In this document: in pieces, positions 51,191 to 59,670 of the stretch
Layout: each line of letters starts with the position of its first letter
Numbering within the stretch: the first letter of the stretch is position 1
Source of the DNA: Kitasatospora sp. NBC_00458
Lineage (GTDB): Bacteria; Actinomycetota; Actinomycetes; Streptomycetales; Streptomycetaceae
NCBI RefSeq assembly: GCF_036013975.1
Contig: NZ_CP107904.1
Span: 4,899,001 to 4,963,000, forward strand
Length of the DNA stretch: 64,000 bases
Direction: 5' to 3'
The notes under the pieces: model-generated
Seen by the model: the letters and a program-made list of their open reading frames with translations, nothing else
Told to the model about the DNA's origin: nothing
Database searches by the model: none
Made by a program: the position numbers and the translations under genes

Positions 51191-52735
51191 TCAACGGCCC
51201 CCGGCCCGGCTCCCCAGCGGGCCCCCGCCCCGCCCTCCGAGGCGCCCCCCGAGCCGGTCGCCGAGGTGACCCCACGGCCGGTGCGGGGGCGACCCCCGGC
51301 CCCGGTGCAGGGCGTGCCGGGCGGTCCGCGCCCGGGCCCAGGCGGCGAAGCAGATCAGGGCCGCGAAGCACGGCACCATCAGCACCGCGTACACCAGCAG
51401 GAACCCGTGGGTGCCCAGGTCGGCGGCGGCGTTCCAGGTGCCGTGCAGCGCGATCGACAGCACCAGCCCGCCCGGCGCCGCCAGCCGGGCCAGCAGGCGC
51501 CGTCCCGTGGTGAGCGTGACGGCCAGTCCCAGCCCGGTCAGCGCGGTGAACAGCGGATGGGCGAACGGGGAGAGCAGGCCGCGCAGCACGAAGGTCTGTA
51601 CCGTGCCGTCGAAGTCCCGCAGGCTGGGCGCCTCGCCCAGCCCGATGCTGTCCAGCCGCTGCTGCTGGTCGTCGGTGAAGGCCCGGCCCAGGTAGAGGGC
51701 GTTCTCGGTGAAGGCGAAGCCGCAGGCGGTGATCCCGCCCAGGACCACCCCGGCGGCCAGCGTGCGCGGCCGGTGCCGGGCCCGCCGGTGGTCACCGGTC
51801 GGCGGCGCGGGGCGCAGGTAGGGCAGGGGGCGCAGGTAGGGGCGGAGCCGGAGCCGGCCGCGCGCGTGCGCCAGGGCGGGGCGGCGGTCGTACCCGCGCG
51901 GCCGGCGGGGGCCGGGGAGCCTGCGCAGCACGGTGGCGCAGGGGCGGTCGGCACCCCGGCCGGGACATCGGAGCCGCCCGCCGATCGGGAGCAGCAGGAC
52001 GAGCAGGGCGGCGCCCTTGGCGCCCTCCTCGATCACCGGGGTGACCAGGTCGGCGCCGAGCGCCTCGCCGAGGCTGCCCTGGTGGGCGGAGAGGTAGCCG
52101 CTGGTCCAGCCGTTGGCGAGGATCGCGACCGTGGTGGCGGCGCAGGCCCCCCAGCCGAGGCAGAAGGCGGTGTGCCGCAGGGGCACCCGGGCCGTCTGGT
52201 TGAGCCAGGCGAGGCCGCCGAGCACGAACGGCAGCGGGACCAGTGCCAGTCCGAGGCCCACCAGCAGCCCGGTGGTCCCGGTCTGGCGGCGGACCAGGTG
52301 GAGGATCAGCACCCCGCAGCCGGCCAGGGACAGTACGGCGGTCGTGGTGACGGAGGAGAGCGCCGTCGCGCGGAGCGCCCGGACGGTGCGGGTCGGGAGG
52401 GCCGGGCGGTCCGGTCCGGGGGCGGGCGCGGCTCCGGGGGCCTCGGCGGGGCGTCCGGGGCCCTCGGCCGGGAGGGAGCCCGACGCCGCGTCCGGCGTGC
52501 CGGGCGACGCCTCGGGCGGCGGACCGGGCGGCGGACCGGGCGGCGTACCGGCGGGCAGGAGGGGCGGGGGCTCGGCCCGGGCCGCCGCGGTCCTGGTCGG
52601 CCAGGGCAGGAGCAGGCGGGCCCGGCGCCCCGGGGGCCCCGGGATGGTCCGGGTGCCGGCGGTGCGCGTGGGCACCTTTCGGTCGTCGGCGGCCCGCACG
52701 GTGGTGTGGTGCCCGCCGCCGGACGGGCTGCTCAC
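51191..52735 (-). CDS. PrsW-like intramembrane metalloprotease
   Basis: A 514-residue membrane protein of the PrsW family (CPBP-like glutamic/metalloprotease fold). A long N-terminal cytosolic Pro/Gly/Ala segment (about 1-115) precedes about eight hydrophobic segments. Catalytic motifs are EEGAKG (about residue 245), FAFTENALYLGRAF and SIALHGTWN. Between the EEGAKG helix and the next segment lies an Arg/Pro-rich insert of about 75 residues, including YLRPLPYLRP repeats. The C-terminal tail is Gly/Arg-rich. Family members cleave anti-sigma factors within the membrane. The start is GTG 52735. Confidence 0.85.
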   Translation of the reverse strand: MSSPSGGGHHTTVRAADDRKVPTRTAGTRTIPGPPGRRARLLLPWPTRTAAARAEPPPLLPAGTPPGPPPGPPPEASPGTPDAASGSLPAEGPGRPAEAPGAAPAPGPDRPALPTRTVRALRATALSSVTTTAVLSLAGCGVLILHLVRRQTGTTGLLVGLGLALVPLPFVLGGLAWLNQTARVPLRHTAFCLGWGACAATTVAILANGWTSGYLSAHQGSLGEALGADLVTPVIEEGAKGAALLVLLLPIGGRLRCPGRGADRPCATVLRRLPGPRRPRGYDRRPALAHARGRLRLRPYLRPLPYLRPAPPTGDHRRARHRPRTLAAGVVLGGITACGFAFTENALYLGRAFTDDQQQRLDSIGLGEAPSLRDFDGTVQTFVLRGLLSPFAHPLFTALTGLGLAVTLTTGRRLLARLAAPGGLVLSIALHGTWNAAADLGTHGFLLVYAVLMVPCFAALICFAAWARARTARHALHRGRGSPPHRPWGHLGDRLGGRLGGRGGGPLGSRAGGR

Positions 52736-52928
52736 CCGGCACAGGGTAGGGCACGCCGCCGGGCGCCGGGAGGAGTCGGGACGAATCCCCCGTCCGCGCG
52801 CGTCCCGGGCCCGTCCCGCCGGGAGCCCGGTCCGATGCCGGGTCCGACGCCCGGTTCGACGCCCGGTTCGACGTCACGGCCGCCGTTCGGCCGCCGGACC
52901 GAGCGCCCGGCGGGGCCTCAGCGGGGGC

Positions 52929-53759
52929 TCAGCGGCGGCGGAACAGCAGGTCGTGCACCACGTGGCCCTTGGCCAGACCGGCCCGTTCGAACTTGGTGAC
53001 CGGGCGCCAGTCGGGCCGCGGCGCGTACCCGGGGACGGAGCCGTCCGGGTGGTCCGACGGCTCCAGCCAGCCGGTGCCGTCACCCTCGGGGTGGAGGTTC
53101 TCCAGCTCCGGGGAGGCGGACAGCACGGCGAGCATCTGCTCGGCGTACGGCTCCCAGTCGGTGGCGCAGTGCACCAGCGCGCCGGGCGCCAGCCGGGGCA
53201 GCACCAGCTCCAGGAAGGACGGCTGGACCAGCCGGCGCTTGTGGTGCTTCGGCTTGGGCCACGGGTCGGCGAAGTAGATCCGCAGGCCGGCGAGCGAGGC
53301 GTCGGGGAGCATGTCGCGCAGCAGGATCACCGCGTCGCCGGCGGCCGGCCGGACGTTCTTGCTGCCGTCGCGCTCCAGCATCCCGAGCAGGTTGCCGTGG
53401 CCGGGGGTGTGGACGTCGGCGGCCAGGATGCCCGTCGCCGGGTCGGCGGCGGCCATCGCGGCGGTGGTCTCGCCCATGCCGAAGCCGATCTCCAGCGTGA
53501 CCGGCAGGCCGTCGAACAGCTCGACGAGGTCGAGGGGGGTGCCGTCGATCGCTATGCCGTACTGCTCCCAGCCCCGGTCCAGCGCACCCGCCTGGGCGTT
53601 GGTCATCCGGCCCCGTCGCGGCTGGAAGCTGCGGATGCGCCGCTCGCTGTGCTGGGCCTCGGTGGCCTTGTGCGGGTACATCGGCGCCGGGTACGCCGCG
53701 GGCGCGGCGGAGAGCCGGGCGGAGGGCGATGGCTGGGGGATCGGGGCGGTGGCAGTCAC
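52929..53759 (-). CDS. trmB: tRNA (guanine-N7)-methyltransferase TrmB
   Basis: A 276-residue enzyme that forms m7G46 in tRNA. A SAM-binding motif I, LEIGFGMGETTA, lies near residue 90. The TrmB signature DPWPKPKHHKRRLVQ lies near residue 175, and FERAGLAKGHVVHDL at the end. GTG 53759 is preferred to the upstream TTG 53765. No ribosome binding site is visible, so translation may begin at or near the 5' end of the mRNA. The N-terminal about 50 residues are poorly conserved. Confidence 0.93.
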   Translation of the reverse strand: MTATAPIPQPSPSARLSAAPAAYPAPMYPHKATEAQHSERRIRSFQPRRGRMTNAQAGALDRGWEQYGIAIDGTPLDLVELFDGLPVTLEIGFGMGETTAAMAAADPATGILAADVHTPGHGNLLGMLERDGSKNVRPAAGDAVILLRDMLPDASLAGLRIYFADPWPKPKHHKRRLVQPSFLELVLPRLAPGALVHCATDWEPYAEQMLAVLSASPELENLHPEGDGTGWLEPSDHPDGSVPGYAPRPDWRPVTKFERAGLAKGHVVHDLLFRRR

Positions 53760-53893
53760 AATCAACCGAGTCTACGGGGCCGTCCGGTGCGGGCCGCAGG
53801 GCCTGTGACGGTCCCCACGTCCGGCCCGCTCCGGGTGGCGGTCGGCGGTCGGCGGCGGGGCTCACCCGCCCGCCCGCTCACCCGCCTGTTTGC

Positions 53894-55129
53894 TCACCCG
53901 CCCGCCTCCAGCGCGGCCAGCGCCCGCCGGGCCACCTCCCGGCCGATCGGGAGCGAGGCGGTCGCCGCCGGGGAGGGGGCGTTCAGCACGTGCACCAGGC
54001 GGCGGGTGGAGCGCGGGTCGTCCGGGTCGAAACCGGCGAACGCGAAGTCGTCCAGCAGTGCGCCGTCCCGGGCCACCGCCTGGGCCCGGACGCCTGCGGT
54101 GGCGCGGACCAGGTCCGCCGGGGTGACGGCCGGCAGCAGCCGCCGGACGGCGGTGGTGAACGCCCGCTTGGAGAGCGAGCGGCGCAGCTCGCCCACCTCG
54201 TACCGCCAGTGCCGGCGGGCGATCTGCCAGGTGCCGGGGAAGGCGAGGGTGCCGGCGAGGTCGCGCGGCCGGACGGTGCGCCAGTCGTAGCCCTCGCGGG
54301 CCAGCGCCGGCACCGCGTTCGGGCCGACGTGCACGTCGCCGTGGATCCCCCGGGTCAGGTGGACTCCGAGGAACGGGAAGGCCGGGTCGGGCACGGGGTA
54401 GACCAGCCCGCGCACCAACTCCCTCCGCTCCTTGACGAGTTCGTAGTACTCGCCGCGGAACGGCACGATCCGCACCCCGGGGTCGTCGCCGGCCAGCCGG
54501 GCGATCCGGTCGCTCTGCAGGCCCGCGCAGTTCACCAGCACCTGGCAGCGCAGCTCGCCGGCGGAGGTCTGGACGGTCACGCCGTCCGGCCGCCGGGCGA
54601 CCGCCCGCAGCTCGGCGCCGGTCCGGATCTCCGCACCGGCCTCGCGGGCCAGCCGGGCGTACGCGGCGGCCACGCCGGGGTAGTCGCAGATGCCGGTGGT
54701 GCCGATGTGCAGTCCGGCGACTCCGGTGACCTGCGGCTCGTGCTCGGCGATGCCCCGGCGGTCCAGCTCGGTGACCGGGATGCCGTTGGCGCGGCCGCGC
54801 TCGGCCAGCACCCGCAGCCGGTCCAGCTCGTCCGGCCGGGTCGCGACGATCAGCTTCCCGGTGACCTCGTACGGGACGCCCTGGGCGCGGCAGAACTCCA
54901 CCATCTCGGCGGCGCCGGCCACCGCGTACCGGGCCTTGAGCGAGCCGGGCCGGTAGTAGACGCCGCTGTGGATGACCCCGCTGTTGCGGCCGGTCTGGTG
55001 CGCGGCGAGAACGGCCTCCTTCTCCAGCACGGTGAGCCGGAGCCCGGGCCGGGCCCCGGTCAGCGCGTACGCCGTCGAGAGCCCGACGATCCCGCCCCCC
55101 ACCACCAGCACGTCGACGTCGTACGCCAC
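53894..55129 (-). CDS. lhgO: L-2-hydroxyglutarate oxidase
   Basis: A 411-residue FAD-dependent oxidoreductase of the DAO family. An N-terminal dinucleotide-binding motif VLVVGGGIVGLSTA, a conserved GRNSGVIHSGVYY segment and LVNCAGLQSD match LhgO, which oxidises L-2-hydroxyglutarate to 2-oxoglutarate and passes electrons to the quinone pool. GTG 55129 has GAGGAG 6 nt upstream. Convergent neighbours are absent; TrmB and the TROVE gene lie in the same direction but with clear gaps. Confidence 0.9.
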   Translation of the reverse strand: MAYDVDVLVVGGGIVGLSTAYALTGARPGLRLTVLEKEAVLAAHQTGRNSGVIHSGVYYRPGSLKARYAVAGAAEMVEFCRAQGVPYEVTGKLIVATRPDELDRLRVLAERGRANGIPVTELDRRGIAEHEPQVTGVAGLHIGTTGICDYPGVAAAYARLAREAGAEIRTGAELRAVARRPDGVTVQTSAGELRCQVLVNCAGLQSDRIARLAGDDPGVRIVPFRGEYYELVKERRELVRGLVYPVPDPAFPFLGVHLTRGIHGDVHVGPNAVPALAREGYDWRTVRPRDLAGTLAFPGTWQIARRHWRYEVGELRRSLSKRAFTTAVRRLLPAVTPADLVRATAGVRAQAVARDGALLDDFAFAGFDPDDPRSTRRLVHVLNAPSPAATASLPIGREVARRALAALEAGG

Positions 55130-55212
55130 CGCTCGCTCCTCGTCTCGTCCGCCCGACCGGCCCCCGCCTGTCCGCGATGCTGCCACGGCGGCGGGGGCGG
55201 GTCGAGGGGGCG

Positions 55213-56799
55213 TCAGCGGCGGTCGCGCTCCTCCCACGGCCAGCCCGCGTCCCGCCCGGCCTCCAGCAGCGGGACGAGCCGGAAGGCCGCGTCGCTCAGC
55301 CCGCCGAAGGTGTGCCGGTTCGGGCCGGACGGCGCCTGGCCCGGGGCGTACCCGGCCAGGTTCCAGGTGTAGACGGGTACGTGGGCCGGAACGGCCGCCA
55401 GGGGGTCGCCGCCCCACCGGCCCGGCCCGGTCTGCTCGTCGGTGACGATCACCACCCGGTCGTGGTTCCGGTAGTGGGCGCGGACGGCCCCGCCGGTCTC
55501 GGTGCCGCCCAGGTCGCCGAAGCGCTCCAGCACGCGCAGCACCGCTTCACCCCGCTTCACCTCGACGACCCGGCTGGTCGAGCCGAACTCGACCAGGTCG
55601 GCGTCGGCGGCCCGGACCTTCAGCGCCGTGCCGAAGATCGCCGCCGAGTCGGCCCGGTTGAGCTGGGTCCGCTCGCTCGGCCGGTCGAACATCGAGCCGG
55701 ACCGGTCGACCAGGATCAGCGTCCGGCCGGGCAGGGCCGGCACGTTGCCGAGCGAGTGGGAGAGCGCGGTCTCCAGCGCGTGCCCCCAGCGCAGCGACGG
55801 CGCGTGCCGGTACGCGGCCAGGTAGCGGAACGGGAACTGCCGGGAACGGCGCACCTCGCCCGGGTCGGCGATCCGCCGCGCGACCCCGGCCGCGACCGCG
55901 TCCGAGACCCCGGCCTGGTCGAAGTTGCGCAGGTTCCGCACCAGCGCCATCGGGCCCATCGACGGGATGACCGCCTCCCAGACGGCCGCGTCCATCGGCC
56001 CCTGCAGCCAGCCGGCCAGCGCCTCCCAGGTCATCCCGGCCGCGGCCAGCCGCTCGGCGCCGCCGGCGGCGGTCACCACGGCGCGCCGCTGCTCGACGGG
56101 GAGCGCCAGCAGCTCGCGGTTGGCGGTGAGCAGTGCGTCGGAGACGGGCGGGACGGCCTCGTCGGGCCGGTGCCGGCGGTCCAGCGCGTAGCCGAACAGC
56201 GCGCCCTGCCAAGGCTTCTCGGGGTTCGGTGCGGGGTGGGTCAGCTCCAGCACGTCGGCGAAGCGGTACCCCTTGGACGCGGTGTCGTACTTCAGCAGCG
56301 CACGGCCGTCGTAGAGCCGGCGGACGGCGTCCGCGACGCCGCGCTTGAGCGGCTTCGGCAGTGCGCGGCCGTACCGCGCCGTCCAGTAGGCGAGCAGCTC
56401 GCCGGGCTCGTCGGCACGGCGCAGCACCGCGTCCACGGCCTGCCGGGAGTGGCCGGCCGCGCCGGCGTCCAGGCGGGCCCGGGTGAACTCGGCGGCGCCG
56501 ACCAGGGCGGCGGTGCGCAGCTGCGCGGCGTACCGGAGCCAGCGGAGCAGGCCGAGGGTCCACTCCGGGTCGCTCACGGCGAGTTCGCGGACGAGTGCGG
56601 TGTAGCGGTCGTCGCGCTGCCCGCCGCGCTCGTAGAAGGTGTCCTGGCCGACCGTGTTGGCGACGGCCAGCAGGAAGAGCTCGGACTTCGCGTCGCGGAG
56701 GTGCCCGGTGCCGCCGTTGTGGTTGGCCGTCCGCTGCCCGGTGGTGGACACGGGCGAGGTCGGGCCCGGCTTGGCCCGGCGGACGTTGAAACGCGACAT
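55213..56799 (-). CDS. rsr: TROVE/Ro60-family RNA-binding protein
   Basis: A 528-residue protein with the TROVE HEAT-repeat ring (about residues 15-340) followed by a von Willebrand A-like domain. Its MIDAS motif DRSGSM lies near residue 365, and GTET and VTDEQT supply further metal ligands. Bacterial homologues (Rsr) bind Y RNAs and work with RNases in RNA decay, rRNA maturation and stress survival. An RNA repair role is also known in some operons, but no RtcB gene is visible. Directly upstream, in the same direction, lie three Y RNA-like units, the last ending 58 nt before the start codon. The start is ATG 56799 with GGGGGG 7 nt upstream. Confidence 0.93.
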   Translation of the reverse strand: MSRFNVRRAKPGPTSPVSTTGQRTANHNGGTGHLRDAKSELFLLAVANTVGQDTFYERGGQRDDRYTALVRELAVSDPEWTLGLLRWLRYAAQLRTAALVGAAEFTRARLDAGAAGHSRQAVDAVLRRADEPGELLAYWTARYGRALPKPLKRGVADAVRRLYDGRALLKYDTASKGYRFADVLELTHPAPNPEKPWQGALFGYALDRRHRPDEAVPPVSDALLTANRELLALPVEQRRAVVTAAGGAERLAAAGMTWEALAGWLQGPMDAAVWEAVIPSMGPMALVRNLRNFDQAGVSDAVAAGVARRIADPGEVRRSRQFPFRYLAAYRHAPSLRWGHALETALSHSLGNVPALPGRTLILVDRSGSMFDRPSERTQLNRADSAAIFGTALKVRAADADLVEFGSTSRVVEVKRGEAVLRVLERFGDLGGTETGGAVRAHYRNHDRVVIVTDEQTGPGRWGGDPLAAVPAHVPVYTWNLAGYAPGQAPSGPNRHTFGGLSDAAFRLVPLLEAGRDAGWPWEERDRR

Positions 56800-56857
56800 G
56801 GTGGAACCCCCCTGCTGATGACCGAGTGGAAGTGCGCGGGAGGCATGGCGGATAAAA

Positions 56858-57021
56858 GGGGTGCCCGAGATCGTGCCGACCCGGCGGCCGACGTCGGCGG
56901 AGGTATGAGGCTTGTGCTCTACCCGGTTGAGCTAGCGGCCGCGCTCGCGCACGGACCGCCCGGGACTCGAACCCGGAACACCAAGATCCGAAGTAACCCC
57001 CGCCTGCGCACCGGGCACCCC
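56858..57021 (-). ncRNA. Y RNA-like unit C (YrlA type)
   Basis: A 164-nt RNA unit. A closing stem GGGGTGCCCG/CGGGCACCCC (57021-57012 with 56867-56858) is followed on the 3' side by TTTT. A second stem GGCGGGGGT/ACCTCCGCC (57004-56996 with 56904-56896) comes after a conserved internal loop. Inside is a T-arm (56960-56976, loop TTCGAGT), an acceptor-like stem capped by a GCGC hairpin, then a D-arm-like GCTC/GAGC pair. This order (T-arm, closed acceptor, D-arm) is the permuted tRNA-like module of YrlA-type Y RNAs. Confidence 0.8.
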
Positions 57022-57030
57022 GGCGCTGTG

Positions 57031-57129
57031 CCTCCCGAGATCGAAGGTGGCGGCGGTGTCGCGCGGATTCGAACCGCAGCGCCTTTCGGCGCCTTACCAG
57101 GAAGTAACCGCTGCCGTCGCACCGGGAGG
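57031..57129 (-). ncRNA. Y RNA-like unit B (reduced)
   Basis: A 99-nt RNA unit. The closing stem is CCTCCCG/CGGGAGG (57129-57123 with 57037-57031). The second stem is GGCAGCGGT/ACCGCCGCC with one A-C mismatch (57115-57107 with 57057-57049). Inside are a GNRA hairpin GCGCCGAAAGGCGC (57092-57079) and a T-arm with loop TTCGAAT (57063-57077). There is no acceptor or D-arm, so the tRNA-like part is cut down to the T-arm. It lies 27 nt after unit A and 9 nt before unit C. Confidence 0.75.
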
Positions 57130-57156
57130 TGCGGAAAACCTATTCACGAATTGGGT

Positions 57157-57299
57157 GTCCAGAGATCAAAGGCGGCTGAGGTGACGTAGCTGCTCTAGCC
57201 AGACTGAGCTACACCGGCCCGAAGAAATGCCGGCGGCGGGATTCGAACCCGCGACCTGCCCATTAAGAGTGGAAGTAACCTCTGCCTGCGCACCTGGAC
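57157..57299 (-). ncRNA. Y RNA-like unit A (YrlA type)
   Basis: A 143-nt RNA unit. The closing stem is GTCCAG/CTGGAC (57299-57294 with 57162-57157). The second stem is GGC-A-GAGGT/ACCTC-A-GCC (57286-57278 with 57182-57174). Inside, a tRNA is permuted: an anticodon-like loop CTCTTAA and variable loop, a T-arm (57236-57252), acceptor strand CGCCGGC plus A, a 9-nt linker TTTCTTCGG, then acceptor strand GCCGGTG, TA and a D-arm (GCTC/GAGC). The two acceptor strands pair fully (one G-U). It is the most tRNA-like of the three. Confidence 0.82.
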
Positions 57300-57306
57300 G
57301 AGAAGG

Positions 57307-57312
57307 ACGATA
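57307..57312 (-). promoter_or_regulatory. Candidate -10 element of the Y RNA array
   Basis: TATCGT on the minus strand would place transcription start near 57300, precisely at the 5' end of unit A's closing stem. No good -35 hexamer lies at 17-18 nt upstream. The three units may be processed from one transcript, since gaps are only 27 and 9 nt. Confidence 0.4.
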
Positions 57313-57595
57313 GCAAGCCGCCTCGGGGCGGCGCACCCGACTTATCGCCCGGCTGTTCGGCGGCTTTTCCGCCCGTGCGTGACCAGGCCCGCCTTCTCGC
57401 CGGTCTGTCCGGTGCCGGCTCGCCGAGTGCCGGTCTGCCGGGTGTCCGCCCGCCCGGTATCGGTCCGGTACCTGTCCGCCTGCTGTCCGCTCGTCCGGGG
57501 CCCGCTCGGCAGGGGCCTGCTTATCCGGGGCCCGCTTGTCCGGTGCCTGCCCGTTCGGTGTCCGCCCCCTCGGTGCCTGACCGGGCGGGCTCCGG
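57313..57595. repeat. Gene-free stretch with degenerate short repeats
   Basis: Between the Y RNA array and the regulator gene. From about 57400 to 57590 the plus strand is built of loosely repeated CCGGTGCCTG- and TGTCCG-like words of about 12-18 bp. Frames through it are open on both strands because of composition, and no gene is supported. Confidence 0.5.
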
Positions 57596-59026
57596 TCACG
57601 CGGGGGCGACGATCACCGAGCGGGCCCGTTCGGTGAGCTCCCGGACCCGGCGCTCGCCCTGGAACGGCTCCAGCCGGCGCAGCATCTCCACCACGTACTC
57701 GCGGCTGCGCTGCGAGGAGATCCGTCCGGCCACCTCGACCGCGCGTTCCCCGGCCGCGACCGCCGCGTCCAGGTTGCCCGCCTCCGCCTCCGCCATCGCG
57801 GACACCACCAGTCGCAGGCCGTGCGAGCGGACGAACCCCTCGGTGGGCCGGGCCAGTGCCTCCCTGGTGAACTGGCGGACCTTGGAGGGCACTCCGAGGT
57901 CGCGGAAGCACTCGGCGGCGTCGGCCGCGAGCCGGTCGTAGGCGTAGAAGTCGATCCACGCCGGATCGGGATCCCCGGCGCGGGCCCGTTCGAGTGCGCT
58001 CTCGGCTGCGCCGAGCGCTGTCGCGCACGCCGCCGCGTTGCGCGCCCTGGCCTGGGCCCGTGCCTCGACCAGGTGGAAGAAGCTCATGGTGCGGGCGGTG
58101 GCCAGGCCCCGGTTGCGCTCCAGCGCGGCCTGGGCGAGGTCCACGGCCTCCTCGGCGAAGCCCCGGTAACAGGCCTGCAGGCTCATCGAGGCCAGCACGT
58201 AGCCGCCGAGCGGCACGTCGGCGGCGGCCCGGGCGAGCCGCAGGGCCTGGATGTAGTAGCGCTGGGCGGCCTCGTGCTGTCCGGTGTCGAACGCCATCCA
58301 CCCTGCCAGCCTGGTGAGTTCGGCCGTCGCGCCGAACAGCGCCCGGCCGACCGCGTCGCTGTAGGACGCCAGCAGCAGCGGCGCCGCCTCGACCCGCAGG
58401 CACTCCGGCACCATCGACGAACGCCAGTCCCCGCCACCGTACTTGGAGTCCCAGCGGCGGGCCTCCTGGGCGGCCTCGCGGAGCTTGGCCGCGTCCGAGT
58501 GGCCGACCCGGTACGAGCCCGACTCGACGATCGAGCGCGGCGGCACCTCGCGCGCCACCGAACCGTCGGCCGGGGTGATCAGCCAGCGGGAGACGGGAGT
58601 CGCGTACGCCGCGACGGAGAAGGTGCCGGCCAGGCTGTCGCTCCAGCGGCCGCCGCCGGGGCCGCGGCGCAGGTCGAGGTCGACCCGCCAGAGGTCGGTC
58701 GCGGAGCGGACCGCTTCGGACACCTCGCGCGGGAAGGCCAGGCCGAGTTCGGGCGCCGGATCGGTGTCGCCGAGGCCGATCTCCTCCAGCGGTACCGGCC
58801 GTCCGAGCTTGCCGCCGATCGCGGTGGCGATCAGGTGCGGCACCGGTCCCTGGGGCACCATGCCCTTGCTGACCCAGCGGGCCACCGAGGTTTTGTCGTA
58901 CCGGAGCGTCAACCCGCGCTGGGCGCCCAGGTCGTTGACCCGACGGGCCAGCCCGGCATTGCTGATCTGGGCGAGAGTCAGGAGCGTGCCGAGCCGTTCG
59001 TTCGGTCCTCGTGGGCTGACGGTCAT
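57596..59026 (-). CDS. Streptomycete regulatory protein with helical repeats
   Basis: A 476-residue protein. The N-terminus (about residues 10-75) has a helix-turn-helix-like segment: LGTLLTLAQISNAGLARRV, then YDKTSVARWVSKGMVP. A middle domain includes GRWSDSLAGTFSVAAYATPV, and the C-terminal half (about 250-470) is a series of helical repeats of the TPR type (HEAAQRYYIQALRLARAA). Long regulators of this plan, such as NsdA-like proteins, repress or tune development and antibiotic production in streptomycetes; the exact match is family recall. The start is ATG 59026. It is a large, well-supported gene. Confidence 0.75.
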   Translation of the reverse strand: MTVSPRGPNERLGTLLTLAQISNAGLARRVNDLGAQRGLTLRYDKTSVARWVSKGMVPQGPVPHLIATAIGGKLGRPVPLEEIGLGDTDPAPELGLAFPREVSEAVRSATDLWRVDLDLRRGPGGGRWSDSLAGTFSVAAYATPVSRWLITPADGSVAREVPPRSIVESGSYRVGHSDAAKLREAAQEARRWDSKYGGGDWRSSMVPECLRVEAAPLLLASYSDAVGRALFGATAELTRLAGWMAFDTGQHEAAQRYYIQALRLARAAADVPLGGYVLASMSLQACYRGFAEEAVDLAQAALERNRGLATARTMSFFHLVEARAQARARNAAACATALGAAESALERARAGDPDPAWIDFYAYDRLAADAAECFRDLGVPSKVRQFTREALARPTEGFVRSHGLRLVVSAMAEAEAGNLDAAVAAGERAVEVAGRISSQRSREYVVEMLRRLEPFQGERRVRELTERARSVIVAPA

Positions 59027-59400
59027 GGTGGCGGCGGCACCTCCTGCGGCCTTGTGCGCGGGGCCCGGGCGGCACCGGGCCGTGGCTGCTGTACCTAGAG
59101 TAGTCGGACGCGTTCCGACGGTTAAGAGGCCGCATTCCGGATGGCGGGATCGCGCACCCGGCGGTGTCCGGTGGGCGGTCCGGCGAGTTGGTCCGGACCA
59201 CCCGGATCCGGCCGGGCGGGAGCGTTCCGACGGCGCGCCGGAGCGTCGTGCTCCGGTCCCGTGTCGATGTGCGCCCGGCCGTGCCCCCTGGCCCGACCGG
59301 CTGGTCGGCGATTCGCTGGTGGTCGTGGGTCGGCCCGCCGTCGAGGACCCGGCGGGCCGGGGGATGCCGCCGCCTACATCCCCGCGGGCGGCGGCGAAGT

Positions 59401-59428
59401 CCGGGAGGGCATGCGGATGCCCTCCCGG
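59401..59428. terminator. Isolated perfect hairpin
   Basis: Arms CCGGGAGGGCAT and ATGCCCTCCCGG (12 bp) with loop GCGG. It is not at the end of any called gene, which suggests an unannotated transcript or a regulator site nearby. Confidence 0.5.
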
Positions 59429-59600
59429 GCTGAGCGACGCCTTTCGGCCATTCCGCGATGGCCATGACAAGGCGAATCCAGGGGCGGTCCGGGCCACGGA
59501 GGGGGAGGCCCGGGTCGCCCCGATGGAACGGGTCGCCCGGGCGTTCGATTACCGGCGGTGTCCGCCGCCGGCGGTGGTGCGGGTGCGTCGCCCGTGCCGT

Positions 59601-59670
59601 CCGTTGCCATCCGCGGCCGTGTGTCGCCGTCCGCTGCCGCCCGCGGCCGTTCGTCGCCGTTCGCTGCCGT
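59601..59670. repeat. 30-bp tandem repeat, about 2.3 copies
   Basis: Copies begin at 59601, 59631 and 59661 (partial) and share CCGCGGCCGT and GTCGCCGT blocks, with about five differences per 30 bp. It is in non-coding sequence. Confidence 0.65.

Noticed and set aside
56930..57260. tRNA genes or tRNA pseudogenes upstream of the TROVE gene
   Set aside because: No cloverleaf forms in linear order; the halves are permuted and enclosed in longer stems, which fits Y RNAs better.
59601..59670. CRISPR-like array
   Set aside because: Only about two imperfect copies with no spacers and no cas genes.
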